From assembly GCF_002379585.1 (NCBI RefSeq), contig NZ_DFUE01000090.1, positions 1 to 64,000 on the forward strand: DNA of 64,000 bases, written 5' to 3'. The notes under the pieces were generated by a model. That model saw nothing but the letters and a program-made list of their open reading frames with translations, did not search any database and was not told the DNA's origin. Every line of letters starts with the position of its first letter. The stretch's first letter is position 1. Shown in pieces: positions 51,589 to 60,464 of this stretch. The position numbers and the translations under genes were made by a program. This DNA comes from Pseudomonas sp. UBA4194 (GTDB taxonomy: Bacteria > Pseudomonadota > Gammaproteobacteria > Pseudomonadales > Pseudomonadaceae).

Positions 51589-51960
51589 TCAGCTGTCGAA
51601 CGCATTGCGTATCCAGTTCAGGCGAGTGGCCTGGCTGGCGGTGCCTTCCAAGGCAACCACGTCGAAACGGCACGGGGAGTGGCTCCAGCGCGACTCTTTC
51701 AAAAGAAAGTACTGCGCCGCGAAGACCAGTTTCTCACGCTTGCGTGCATCGACACTGGCCAGCGCGCCGCCCCAACCGGAATGCAGCCGGTAGCGGACTT
51801 CGACGAATACTACTGTATCGCCATCTAGCATGACCAGATCAAGCTCGCCGCGTTTGCACAACCAGTTGCGCGCCAGCAGGGTCATGCCGTGCTGGCGCAG
51901 ATGCTCGAGGGCTTGCTCCTCGGCCTCGCGGCCGGCCTGCTGGCGCGGGCTGAGCGGCAT
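51589..51960 (-). CDS. YraN family nuclease-like protein (UPF0102)
   Basis: A 123-residue endonuclease-fold protein. The UPF0102 motif G-E-L-D-L-V (about 37-42) and V-F-V-E-V-R (about 50-55) reproduce the E/D-x(n)-E-x-K/R arrangement of Holliday-junction-type nucleases, although biochemical function is not established. Its start overlaps the lpoA stop by one base, so the two are coupled. The 120-base gap behind it before gmhA holds no clear feature. Confidence 0.92.
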   Translation of the reverse strand: MPLSPRQQAGREAEEQALEHLRQHGMTLLARNWLCKRGELDLVMLDGDTVVFVEVRYRLHSGWGGALASVDARKREKLVFAAQYFLLKESRWSHSPCRFDVVALEGTASQATRLNWIRNAFDS

Positions 51961-53756
51961 TACTGCGGCGTGTTCGGCAGGCGCTGGACCTGACCGTTGA
52001 CGAACTGGGCCCACGGCAGCTGGCGCTCGATGCGCTGCACGGGGTTCATGCTCAGGCTGCCCGACTGACCCTCGACGCGGTTATCGGGCAGGGCCTTCAA
52101 CTGGCCCAGTCGTGGGGCCAGGGTGTAGGCATCCACGCCCATGGCGTACAGCCGGCCCAGACTGCCGTTGGCCTGGGGCCACTGGCGCGCAACCTCTTGG
52201 CGCAACGTGCCGCCGACATCCAGCAACCAGGGAGTTTCGCAGAAGCGGATGCCATTCATGTCGTTGTACTGGGCCTGATCGCCGCTGGCGCTGAACACGT
52301 GGGATGTGGCGTAGACCGGAACATCGCCGGCGTATTGGAAGTTCAGTGTCGGCTTGATCTGCTGTGCCTGTTGAGGCGTGGCGGCGAGGAAAATGAACTG
52401 GATGTCCTGGCGGCGCGAAGGCTGCGCACCGCTACCGTCTTGCAGGCTGCCGCTGCTGGCGTTGCGCACGTTGAACAGATCGGCGATCTGCTGGGCCAGT
52501 TGCACCGGTTGGTCGACGCGCTGAGCGGCCACCAGGGTGCCGCCGTTGGCTTCCCAGTCCTGGCGAAAGGCCGCCAGCACGCGATCGCCCCAGTCGCCCT
52601 TGGGCACCATGGCGGCGGCGCTGACCAAGCCGTCGGCACGGGCGCGACGCGAAACCTCGCGGGCTTCGTCTTCGGCGGCCAGGCCGAACTGGAACAGTTG
52701 CGGCGGGCCGGCCTGGGTGCTGTCGCTGTAGTTCAGGGCCAGGGTCGGCAGCGGCAGTTGAGGGCGCGCGGCCAATTGCTTGACCAGCGGCTTCTCCAGC
52801 GGGCCAACCACCAATTGCACACCTTGTGCCTGGGCCTGACGGTAGAAGTCATCCAGCGAAGTCAGCCGCGAGCTGTCGAACACCTCGATGACCGGAGGCT
52901 TCTGGCCGGCCTGCTGGGCTTGAAAGTGCGCAGCCATGAACCCTTCACGCAGCGCGCGCGCCACGCCGGCCAACTGACCATCCTGGGGCAGCAGCAGGGC
53001 TATCTTGGTCAGTGGCTGGCTGGCCAGCTCCTTGAGCTTGACCAGCGGCGCGGGCAGCTGCTTGGCAGCAGGGTGGCCAGGATGCTGGGTGACCCAGTTG
53101 TCGATGGCGGCTTGCTGCTGCTCCAGGGTGCCCGCGGATTTGACCGCCAGCGCCAGGCTCATCCAGCCGCCCAGGTCATCGGTGCCAGCGCCTTGCAGCT
53201 GTTCGACCGGTAGCGAGCCGATCAGGCTCCAGATGGCCTCGTGGTTCTGACTGGCGGCGTCGCCGTTGAGCAAGGGCGCAACGAAGATGCGCTCGCGGGC
53301 GGCGGCCAGGGTCTGGCCGTCGGCTTCGAAGGCGCGTGCACGCACGGTGTGGGTACGCACCTGTTGATCCACCGGCAGCTCCGCCAGGCGCTCCAGGCTG
53401 GGGTGACTCAGTGCGGTCAGAGCGGCCTTGGGGTCGTTGCGGCCCATGGCCAGCTCGGCTGCCAGGGTGCTGGCCAGCACTTGCAGGCCAGGCTTGAGCA
53501 GTTCAAGGCGCACCTGCTGCAGGATCTGCGCGCTGCGTGTGGGATCGCCCTGGCGGGCGGCCTGGTCGGCGGCGCTCAGGCGCAGCACGGCGGCGTCTTC
53601 AGGCGTCTTGCTGGCCGCCGCGCGTTCGAGCAACTGTTCGATGGTGGCGTCCGGGGTGCGGGGCAGTTCACCCAGGTTGGATGACGGTGAACTGGCGCAC
53701 GCGGCCAGCAGGGCGGCGAGGCATAGGGCAGATAGAAGCCGCAGGCAGGCTGTCAT
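51960..53756 (-). CDS. lpoA: Penicillin-binding protein activator LpoA
   Basis: A 598-residue outer-membrane lipoprotein: lipobox L-A-A-C (C20), an N-terminal TPR-like helical domain (about 40-255) and a periplasmic-binding-protein-like domain (about 260-590, I-A-L-L-L-P-Q-D-G). LpoA activates the bifunctional PBP1A across the peptidoglycan. It starts the lpoA-yraN-gmhA-dolP operon, divergent from rsmI. Confidence 0.95.
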   Translation of the reverse strand: MTACLRLLSALCLAALLAACASSPSSNLGELPRTPDATIEQLLERAAASKTPEDAAVLRLSAADQAARQGDPTRSAQILQQVRLELLKPGLQVLASTLAAELAMGRNDPKAALTALSHPSLERLAELPVDQQVRTHTVRARAFEADGQTLAAARERIFVAPLLNGDAASQNHEAIWSLIGSLPVEQLQGAGTDDLGGWMSLALAVKSAGTLEQQQAAIDNWVTQHPGHPAAKQLPAPLVKLKELASQPLTKIALLLPQDGQLAGVARALREGFMAAHFQAQQAGQKPPVIEVFDSSRLTSLDDFYRQAQAQGVQLVVGPLEKPLVKQLAARPQLPLPTLALNYSDSTQAGPPQLFQFGLAAEDEAREVSRRARADGLVSAAAMVPKGDWGDRVLAAFRQDWEANGGTLVAAQRVDQPVQLAQQIADLFNVRNASSGSLQDGSGAQPSRRQDIQFIFLAATPQQAQQIKPTLNFQYAGDVPVYATSHVFSASGDQAQYNDMNGIRFCETPWLLDVGGTLRQEVARQWPQANGSLGRLYAMGVDAYTLAPRLGQLKALPDNRVEGQSGSLSMNPVQRIERQLPWAQFVNGQVQRLPNTPQ

Positions 53757-53954
53757 GGATATCGTCCTGATTACTCGATCAAATTAACGGGCAAGTGTAC
53801 CCAAGCGTCGGCGATGACGCGATGAAGATGGCGCCAAAGCCTTTATATACGGCGTGCAAATGTTTCCAGCAGCCTAGTCGACGGCAGCCCGCCGCGCATT
53901 GACCCGGTGTGAGCCTGTACAATGCCGGTTTTGCCGAACGATAAGGTGTGTGCT

Positions 53955-54824
53955 GTGACTGTTTCAGGCGCTTCTAATTCCACTGCGGGCACACTTTATG
54001 TGGTGGCAACGCCCATCGGTAATCTGGACGACATGAGTGCCCGGGCGCTGAAGGTGCTGGGTGATGTTGCGCTGATCGCCGCCGAGGACACCCGCCACTC
54101 CATTCGGCTGTTGCAGCATTTCGGCTTGAATACGCCGTTGGCGGCCTGTCACGAGCATAACGAGCGTGACGAGGGCAGCCGCTTTCTGACCCGTCTGTTG
54201 GCGGGTGATGACGTGGCGCTGATTTCCGATGCCGGCACGCCGCTGATTTCCGATCCGGGCTACCACCTGGTGCGCCAGGCGCGTGCGGCGGGCGTGCAGG
54301 TGGTGCCAGTGCCAGGAGCCTGCGCCCTGATTGCGGCATTATCGGCCGCCGGTCTGCCGTCGGATCGGTTCATCTTCGAAGGGTTCCTGCCGGCCAAGAC
54401 GGTAGGCCGCCAGGCGCGGCTGCAACAGGTCCGCGAGGAAACGCGCACCTTGATCTTCTATGAGGCGCCGCATCGCATCCTCGAGAGCCTGCAGGACATG
54501 GAGCGCGTGTTCGGGGGCGAGCGCCCGGCTGTGCTGGCGCGGGAGCTGACCAAAACATTTGAAACCCTCAAAGGGCTGCCATTGTCCGAGTTGTGTGCGT
54601 TCGTGGAAGGCGACAGCAATCAGCAACGGGGCGAGTGTGTGGTGCTGGTGGCGGGCTGGACGGCGCCGGAGAGCGACGACGCCATTGGCAGTGAAGCCCT
54701 GCGGGTGCTCGACCTGTTGCTGGCGCAGATGCCACTCAAGCGCGCTGCTGCCTTGGCAGCAGAGATTACCGGGGTGCGCAAGAACCTGCTCTACCAGGCG
54801 GCGCTGGACAAGCAGAAGGAATGA
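53955..54824 (+). CDS. rsmI: 16S rRNA 2'-O-methyltransferase RsmI
   Basis: A 289-residue SAM-dependent methyltransferase of the tetrapyrrole-methylase fold that modifies C1402 of 16S rRNA. It begins with GTG (53955); the V-V-A-T-P-I-G-N-L-D-D motif (about 16-26) and A-A-E-D-T-R (about 44-49) are conserved, and S-D-A-G-T-P follows (about 87-92). A candidate -10 box TACAAT lies at 53918-53923 but no convincing -35 accompanies it. rsmH, which modifies the same nucleotide, is encoded two genes later. Confidence 0.95.
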   Translation: MTVSGASNSTAGTLYVVATPIGNLDDMSARALKVLGDVALIAAEDTRHSIRLLQHFGLNTPLAACHEHNERDEGSRFLTRLLAGDDVALISDAGTPLISDPGYHLVRQARAAGVQVVPVPGACALIAALSAAGLPSDRFIFEGFLPAKTVGRQARLQQVREETRTLIFYEAPHRILESLQDMERVFGGERPAVLARELTKTFETLKGLPLSELCAFVEGDSNQQRGECVVLVAGWTAPESDDAIGSEALRVLDLLLAQMPLKRAAALAAEITGVRKNLLYQAALDKQKE

Positions 54825-54860
54825 TCGGGTCGCTGCGCCCTCAGGCCGCACCGGAAAAGC

Positions 54861-54889
54861 TTGTTCTCTGCTGCCCATGCCGTTAACCT
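54861..54889 (+). promoter_or_regulatory. rnpB promoter
   Basis: TTGTTC (54861-54866) and TAACCT (54884-54889) with a 17-base spacer, ending about nine bases before the first base of RNase P RNA. The position is right for a mature 5' end made by initiation. Confidence 0.6.
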
Positions 54890-54898
54890 GCGCGGCGG

Positions 54899-55260
54899 AG
54901 AGTCGATCGGACAGTCGCTGCCTCTTTTTGTTCCGCAAAAAGGGGGGGAGGAAAGTCCGGGCTCCATAGGGCAGAGTGCCAGGTAACGCCTGGGAGGCGC
55001 GAGCCTACGGAAAGTGCCACAGAAAATAACCGCCTAAGCGCGCAAGCGCCGGTAAGGGTGAAAAGGTGCGGTAAGAGCGCACCGCACGTCTGGCAACAGT
55101 TCGTGGCTAGGTAAACCCCACTCGGAGCAAGACCAAATAGGGTTCCATATGGCGCGGCCCGCGTTGGAACCGGGTAGGTTGCTAGAGGTGTCCAGTGATG
55201 GCCATCGTAGAGGAATGACTGTCCTCGACAAAACCCGGCTTACAGATCGACTCTCCACCT
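54899..55260 (+). ncRNA. rnpB: RNase P RNA (M1-type, class A)
   Basis: The 5' end AGAGTCGATCGGACAGTCGC pairs with GATCGACTCT at 55246-55255, forming P1. The universally conserved stretches are present: GAGGAAAGTCCGGGCTCC (about 54947-54965), CAGGGTGCCAG-like AGAGTGCCAGGTAACGCCTG, ACAGAAAATAACCGCC (about 55019-55035), GGTAAGGGTGAAAAGGTG and the P15-P16 loop region near GGTAAACCCCAC. It cleaves the 5' leader of pre-tRNAs with RnpA. Length (about 360) is standard for Pseudomonas. Confidence 0.96.
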
Positions 55261-55463
55261 CTTCCTTCCCCTGCTTGAATCGATAGCAGAAGCCCATTTG
55301 TAATGTCGAAAAATTCTTAGTCTTAACAAACTACTTTAAGTTCGGGCCGCAGCTGCTTGAACTCTAAAGCGTTTATTCGTGAAACATCCGTCAGAAACAC
55401 TCCCCGCGTATTAGTTTGCGTCCTAAATCTCCGATCTATAAGGATTTTCCCTACAGACGCGCC

Positions 55464-55493
55464 TTGACGGTGTGGTGGGGGGGTTCCTATAGT
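55464..55493 (+). promoter_or_regulatory. dcw cluster promoter (Pmra)
   Basis: TTGACG (55464-55469) and TATAGT (55488-55493) with an 18-base spacer, giving a predicted transcript start near 55500, 67 bases ahead of the mraZ GTG. It corresponds to Pmra, the main promoter of the dcw cluster in E. coli. Confidence 0.75.
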
Positions 55494-55501
55494 GTGCGCG
55501 A

Positions 55502-55531
55502 GTGGCGGAAAGTGGCATAAAGTGGGTTTTT
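55502..55531 (+). promoter_or_regulatory. MraZ operator: three GTGG repeats, ten bases apart
   Basis: GTGGCGGAAA, GTGGCATAAA and GTGGGTTTTT follow one another without a gap (55502-55511, 55512-55521, 55522-55531). Regular GTGG/TGGG direct repeats at about one helical turn are the known MraZ binding site in E. coli. They sit immediately after the predicted transcription start, where binding would block the dcw promoter. Confidence 0.85.
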
Positions 55532-55566
55532 CCAGCGCAAAATTCTAAAATCAGGGGAAGCGCGAC

Positions 55567-56022
55567 GTGTTTCGTGGAGCAAATCCGATCAATCTCGATG
55601 CGAAGGGTCGGCTCGCCATGCCGAGTCGGTATCGTGACGAGTTGGATTCGAGGTGCTCCGGACAGTTGATCATCACTGTCGACACGGTCGATCCCTGCCT
55701 TTGCGTCTATCCCATGGATGAATGGGAAATCATCGAAGCCAAATTGCGCACCTTGCCATCGCTGGTAGAAAGCAACCGCCGTCTGCAACGTCTCTTGATC
55801 GGTAATGCCGTCGACCTCGAGCTCGATGGCAGTGGGCGTTTTCTGGTGCCGCCGCGGCTGCGCGAATACGCCAGGCTCGACAAGCACGCGATGCTGGTGG
55901 GCCAGCTCAACAAGTTTCAACTGTGGGACGAGGGTGCCTGGAATGCCGTGAGTGCGGCGGACCTGGCAGCTATACAACAACCGGGCGCCATGCCTGACGA
56001 ACTGCGTGATCTGATTCTGTGA
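55567..56022 (+). CDS. mraZ: Transcriptional regulator MraZ
   Basis: A 151-residue protein with two SpoVT/AbrB-like domains, each with the D-x-K-G-R type turn (N-L-D-A-K-G-R-L about 9-16; D-G-S-G-R-F about 87-92). It begins with GTG. In E. coli it represses its own dcw promoter by binding GTGG repeats, which are present just upstream here. Its stop overlaps the rsmH start (GTGA). Confidence 0.97.
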   Translation: MFRGANPINLDAKGRLAMPSRYRDELDSRCSGQLIITVDTVDPCLCVYPMDEWEIIEAKLRTLPSLVESNRRLQRLLIGNAVDLELDGSGRFLVPPRLREYARLDKHAMLVGQLNKFQLWDEGAWNAVSAADLAAIQQPGAMPDELRDLIL

Positions 56023-56966
56023 CTATTGATAGCGGCTACAACCACATCACCGTGCTGCTCGACGAAGCTGTCGAGGCTCTGGCCGTGCGCGACGATGGCT
56101 GCTATCTGGATGGCACCTTTGGCCGAGGTGGCCACAGCCGCTTGATCCTCAAGCACCTAGGGCCCGATGGCCAACTGCTAGGGTTCGACAAAGACCCTCA
56201 AGCGATTGCCACTGGGCAAGCGCTGGCGGCCGAAGACGGCCGCTTTGTCATTGTGCAGCGCAGCTTTGCCGAACTCGGCGCGGAAGTGACCGCCCGTGGC
56301 ATGCACGGCAAGGTCAGCGGCATCCTGCTGGACCTGGGCGTGTCTTCGCCGCAACTGGACGACGCCGAACGCGGCTTCAGCTTCCTCAACGACGGTCCGC
56401 TGGACATGCGCATGGACCCTTCGCGGGGTGTCAGCGCCGCCGACTTCATCGCCACCGCGGCGGAAGAAGAAATCGCCCGCGTGTTCAAGGAATACGGCGA
56501 AGAGCGTTTTGCCAAGCGCATGGCCCGGGCGGTGGTACAGCGTCGCGAAGTGCAGCGCTTCGAGCGCACCGCAGACCTTGCCGAAGTATTGAAAGTCGCC
56601 AACCCTGCCTGGGAGAAGGGCAAGAACCCGGCCACTCGCGCTTTTCAAGGCCTTCGCATTCACGTCAACAATGAGCTGGCCGACCTTGAAGCAGGCCTCG
56701 AAGCCGCGCTGGACGCGCTCGAGATCGGTGGGCGGCTGGTGGTCATCAGCTTCCACTCCCTGGAAGACCGCATCGTCAAATTGTTCATGCGCAAGCTGAC
56801 CAAGGGCGAAGCCGACAATTTGCCGCGCAATCTGCCGGTGCGTTTCGAAGCCTTCGTGCCCAAGGTCAAACTGCATGGCAAGGCGCAGTTCGCCTCCGAA
56901 GCCGAACTCAAGGCCAACCCGCGCTCGCGTAGCGCCGTCATGCGTGTGGCGGAGAAACTGCGATGA
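56019..56966 (+). CDS. rsmH: 16S rRNA m4C1402 methyltransferase RsmH
   Basis: A 315-residue SAM methyltransferase (formerly MraW) that N4-methylates C1402, the same base RsmI modifies. The SAM site is D-G-T-F-G-R-G-G-H-S (about 31-40); L-D-L-G-V-S-S-P-Q-L-D (about 106-116) and S-F-H-S-L-E-D-R (about 247-254) are family signatures. It begins with GTG, overlapping the mraZ stop, and overlaps ftsL by four bases. Confidence 0.97.
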   Translation: MTIDSGYNHITVLLDEAVEALAVRDDGCYLDGTFGRGGHSRLILKHLGPDGQLLGFDKDPQAIATGQALAAEDGRFVIVQRSFAELGAEVTARGMHGKVSGILLDLGVSSPQLDDAERGFSFLNDGPLDMRMDPSRGVSAADFIATAAEEEIARVFKEYGEERFAKRMARAVVQRREVQRFERTADLAEVLKVANPAWEKGKNPATRAFQGLRIHVNNELADLEAGLEAALDALEIGGRLVVISFHSLEDRIVKLFMRKLTKGEADNLPRNLPVRFEAFVPKVKLHGKAQFASEAELKANPRSRSAVMRVAEKLR

Positions 56967-57256
56967 GCAAGCTGCTGAACAAGCCGTTGCCAGGCGGCAG
57001 CTTCTTCATGCTGCTGCTGTTCGTGGCGGTACTGGTTTCCGCCATCGGAGTTTCCTACAGTGCTCACGTCAATCGTCAGTTGCTCAACACCCTCTATGGT
57101 GAGCTGAGCGAGCGTGACAAGGCCCAGGCCGAATGGGGCCGGCTGATCCTCGAGCAGAGCACCTGGACGGCTCATAGCCGTATCGAGACCCTGGCTGCCG
57201 ACCAGCTGAAAATGCGTATTCCCGACGCCGCCGAAATTCGCATGGTGAAACCATGA
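56963..57256 (+). CDS. ftsL: Cell division protein FtsL
   Basis: A 97-residue bitopic protein with one membrane helix (about 14-35) and a periplasmic coiled coil. FtsL forms the FtsQLB complex at the septum and activates FtsWI. It is recognised mainly by its place between rsmH and ftsI and by its layout; sequence is poorly conserved in the family. Confidence 0.93.
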   Translation: MSKLLNKPLPGGSFFMLLLFVAVLVSAIGVSYSAHVNRQLLNTLYGELSERDKAQAEWGRLILEQSTWTAHSRIETLAADQLKMRIPDAAEIRMVKP

Positions 57257-59001
57257 TGAAGCTCGACGGTGCCCTGTTCCCATGGCGTTTCCGCCTGATG
57301 GTCGGCCTGCTGCTGTTGCTGGTAGGCGGCATCGTGGCGCAGATCGTCTACCTGCAAGTCATCGACCGTGACTTCCTCATTGGCCAGGGTGATGCCCGCA
57401 GCATGCGGCACATTCCGATTCCGGCCCACCGTGGCCTGATCACCGACCGCAATGGCGAGCCGCTGGCCGTGAGTACGCCGGTCACCACCCTGTGGGCCAA
57501 CCCCAAGGAAATGCAGCTGTCCAAGGACAAGTGGCCCGCTCTGGCGCGGGCGCTTGGCCAGGATCCGAAGTCGTTGACCGAGCGCCTCGAAGCCCAGGCC
57601 AGCAAGGAATTCATCTATCTGGTGCGCGGCCTGACTCCGGAGCAGGGCGCCTCGGTGCTGGACCTCAAAACCCCTGGTGTCTACGGCATCGAAGAGTTTC
57701 GTCGGTTCTATCCCGCTGGCGACGTGACCGCGCACATGGTCGGCTTTACCGACCTGGACGATCATGGCCGCGAAGGTGTCGAGCTGGCCTACGACGAGTG
57801 GTTGGCCGGCGTGCCTGGCAAGCGCCAGGTGATCAAGGACCGGCGCGGGCGGCTGATCAAGGATGTACAGGTCACCAAGAACGCCAAGGCCGGCAAGACC
57901 TTGGCGTTGTCCATCGACCTGCGCCTGCAATACCTGGCCAGTCGCGAACTGCGCAACGCCATCAACGAGAATGAAGCCAAGGCCGGCAGCATGGTGATCA
58001 TGGACGTCAAGACCGGCGAAGTGCTGGCCATGGTCAACCAGCCGACCTATAACCCGAACAACCGCCGCACCATGTTGCCGGCGGCGATGCGCAACCGGGC
58101 CATCATCGACGTGTTCGAGCCAGGCTCGACCATGAAGCCGATCTCCATGAGCGCCGCACTGGAAACCGGCCGCTGGAAACCCAGCGACAAGGTCGAGGTG
58201 TACCCCGGTACCCTGCAGATCGGCCGCTACACCATCAAGGACGTGACCAAAACCGAAGGCCCGGTCCTGGACCTGACCGGCATCCTGATCAACTCCAGTA
58301 ACGTCGGCATGAGCAAGGTGGCCTTCGATATCGGCGGTGAGAGCATCTACCGCGTGATGTCGGCAGTCGGCCTGGGTCAATACACCGGCCTGGGCTTCCC
58401 TGGTGAGCGGGTCGGCAACCTGCCCAACCATCGTGACTGGAAGAAAGCGGAAACCGCGACCCTGTCCTATGGCTATGGCCTGTCGGTCACGGCGCTGCAA
58501 CTGGTGCATGCCTATGCGGCCATCGCCAACAATGGCCGCATCGTGCCACTGACTATTCTCAAGAGCGACCAGCCGCCACAGTCGGCTCAGGTAATTCCCG
58601 AGAACGTCGCCAAGACGGTGCAGGGCATGCTTCAGCAGGTGATCGAAGACACCCGCGGCGTTTACCGCGCCCGTGTGCCGTCGTACCACGTGGCCGGCAA
58701 GTCAGGTACCGCGCGCAAGGCCACCATCGGCTCGCGCGGGTACACCGAGAACGCCTACCGCTCCCTGTTCGCCGGTTTCGGCCCCATGAGCGATCCGCGC
58801 TACGCCATCGTCGTGGTCATCGATGAACCCAGCAAAGGCGGCTATTTCGGTGGTCTGGTGAGCGCTCCGGTATTCAGCAAGGTGATGTCCGGCACCTTGC
58901 GCCTGATGAACGTTCAGCCCGACAACCTGCCCGCTGCCACGCCCCAGCAGCAGGTCAACGCCACGCCTGTAACACCTCTGGTAAAAGGAGGGCGCGGCTG
59001 A
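57253..59001 (+). CDS. ftsI: Septal peptidoglycan transpeptidase FtsI (PBP3)
   Basis: A 582-residue class B penicillin-binding protein: membrane helix (about 13-35), pedestal domain, and transpeptidase motifs S-T-M-K (about 292-295), S-S-N (about 347-349) and K-S-G-T (about 483-486). It crosslinks the septal wall and is the main target of aztreonam-type beta-lactams. The ATG lies on the ftsL stop (ATGATG). The C-terminal tail is Pro/Gln/Thr-rich. Confidence 0.98.
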   Translation: MMKLDGALFPWRFRLMVGLLLLLVGGIVAQIVYLQVIDRDFLIGQGDARSMRHIPIPAHRGLITDRNGEPLAVSTPVTTLWANPKEMQLSKDKWPALARALGQDPKSLTERLEAQASKEFIYLVRGLTPEQGASVLDLKTPGVYGIEEFRRFYPAGDVTAHMVGFTDLDDHGREGVELAYDEWLAGVPGKRQVIKDRRGRLIKDVQVTKNAKAGKTLALSIDLRLQYLASRELRNAINENEAKAGSMVIMDVKTGEVLAMVNQPTYNPNNRRTMLPAAMRNRAIIDVFEPGSTMKPISMSAALETGRWKPSDKVEVYPGTLQIGRYTIKDVTKTEGPVLDLTGILINSSNVGMSKVAFDIGGESIYRVMSAVGLGQYTGLGFPGERVGNLPNHRDWKKAETATLSYGYGLSVTALQLVHAYAAIANNGRIVPLTILKSDQPPQSAQVIPENVAKTVQGMLQQVIEDTRGVYRARVPSYHVAGKSGTARKATIGSRGYTENAYRSLFAGFGPMSDPRYAIVVVIDEPSKGGYFGGLVSAPVFSKVMSGTLRLMNVQPDNLPAATPQQQVNATPVTPLVKGGRG

Positions 59002-60464
59002 TGACCATGCCCCTGAGCAAACTCTTTTCCGAAGCCAGCCGCGATCCGTTGATTCGCGAGCTGACCCTGGACAGCCGTAACGTGCGCCCCGGTGACCTGT
59101 TCCTGGCGGTGCCGGGTGCCAAGGTCGACGGTCGCGCGCACATTGCCGATGCCTTGAAGTCGGGCGCTGCGGCAGTCGCCTACGAAGTGGACGGCGCCAC
59201 TGTGTTGCCGCTCACCGATGTGCCGCTGATCCCGGTCAAGGGCTTGATTGCCCAGCTCTCCGACATTGCCGGGCGTTTCTATGGCGAGCCGAGCCGCCTG
59301 GTCAACATGGTCGGTGTCACCGGCACCAACGGCAAGACCAGTATCACCCAATTGATCGCCCAGGCCCTGGATGCGCTGGGCGAGCACTGTGGACTGATCG
59401 GTACCCTGGGCACCGGTTTTCACGGCGCGCTGAAAAGCGGCCGCCTGACCACCCCCGATCCGATCGCCGTGCAGTCCACCCTGTACGACTTGAAGAAGGC
59501 CGGCGCGCGGGCAGTGGCCATGGAAGTGTCTTCCCACGCCCTGGAGCAGGGCCGTGTGGCAGCGCTGGATTTCGACATTGCAGTGCTGAGCAACCTGTCC
59601 CGCGATCACCTCGATTACCACGGCAGCATGCAGGCCTACGCCGAAGCCAAGGCCAAGCTGTTCGCCTGGTCGGGCCTCAAGTGCCGTGTGCTGAACCTGG
59701 ACGACGCTTTTGGCCGGCAGTTGGCCGAGCAGGAGCAGGAATCCCGGCTGATCACCTACAGCCTCAGCGACAGCAGCGCGACCTTGTACTGCCGCGATGC
59801 GCAGTTCGACGATCACGGCGTACGTGCCACGCTGGTCACCGTACACGGTGAATACAGCCTGCGCAGCACCCTGCTGGGACGGTTCAACCTGAGCAACGTG
59901 CTCGCCGCAGTCGGTGCCCTGATGGGCATGGGCTATCCATTGGACGACATACTCAAGGTGATGCGCCAGGTGCAGGGCCCCCAAGGCCGGATGCAGCGCC
60001 TGGGCGGCGCCGACAAGCCGCTGGTGGTGGTCGATTACGCGCACACCCCCGATGCATTGGAGAAAGTACTCGAAGCCCTTCGCCCCCACGCCAAGGGCCA
60101 ACTGCTGTGCCTGTTCGGCTGCGGTGGCGATCGCGACAGCGGCAAGCGACCGCTGATGGCCGAAGTGGCCGAGCGCCTGGCTGATCGTGTACTGGTCACC
60201 GATGACAACCCGCGCAGCGAAGATCCGCTGCGAATCTTCGACGATATTCGTCCCGGCTTTTCGGCCGCCGCCAACGCTGCCTTCATCGCTGGCCGTGGCG
60301 CGGCGATTGCCGAGCTGATTGCCAGCGCGGGCCTGGATGACGTCGTGGTGCTGGCCGGCAAGGGCCATGAGGACTACCAGGAGATCAAGGGCGAGCGTCA
60401 GCCGTTCTCGGACCTCGAACACGCCACGCAAGCCCTGGCCGCCTGGGAGGCTCGAAATGCTTGA
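59001..60464 (+). CDS. murE: UDP-MurNAc-L-Ala-D-Glu:meso-DAP ligase
   Basis: A 487-residue Mur ligase. ATP-binding G-V-T-G-T-N-G-K-T-S (about 106-115), and the meso-diaminopimelate motif D-N-P-R (about 401-404) marks it as the DAP-adding enzyme rather than the lysine type. The start overlaps the ftsI stop by one base; the end overlaps murF by eight bases. Confidence 0.98.
   Translation: MTMPLSKLFSEASRDPLIRELTLDSRNVRPGDLFLAVPGAKVDGRAHIADALKSGAAAVAYEVDGATVLPLTDVPLIPVKGLIAQLSDIAGRFYGEPSRLVNMVGVTGTNGKTSITQLIAQALDALGEHCGLIGTLGTGFHGALKSGRLTTPDPIAVQSTLYDLKKAGARAVAMEVSSHALEQGRVAALDFDIAVLSNLSRDHLDYHGSMQAYAEAKAKLFAWSGLKCRVLNLDDAFGRQLAEQEQESRLITYSLSDSSATLYCRDAQFDDHGVRATLVTVHGEYSLRSTLLGRFNLSNVLAAVGALMGMGYPLDDILKVMRQVQGPQGRMQRLGGADKPLVVVDYAHTPDALEKVLEALRPHAKGQLLCLFGCGGDRDSGKRPLMAEVAERLADRVLVTDDNPRSEDPLRIFDDIRPGFSAAANAAFIAGRGAAIAELIASAGLDDVVVLAGKGHEDYQEIKGERQPFSDLEHATQALAAWEARNA

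Larger units (their letters stand above)
55261..55566. other. 306-base intergenic region between rnpB and mraZ
   Basis: No coding frame of note. It is clearly AT-richer than its surroundings in the first 200 bases (for example AAAAATTCTTAGTCTTAAC near 55309-55327), which would suit an UP element. The right end contains the mraZ promoter and the MraZ operator, listed separately. Confidence 0.8.

Noticed and set aside
53899..53923. TTGACC with TACAAT as an rsmI promoter
   Set aside because: The spacer is only 13 bases, too short for sigma-70; I keep the -10 only as a weak note.
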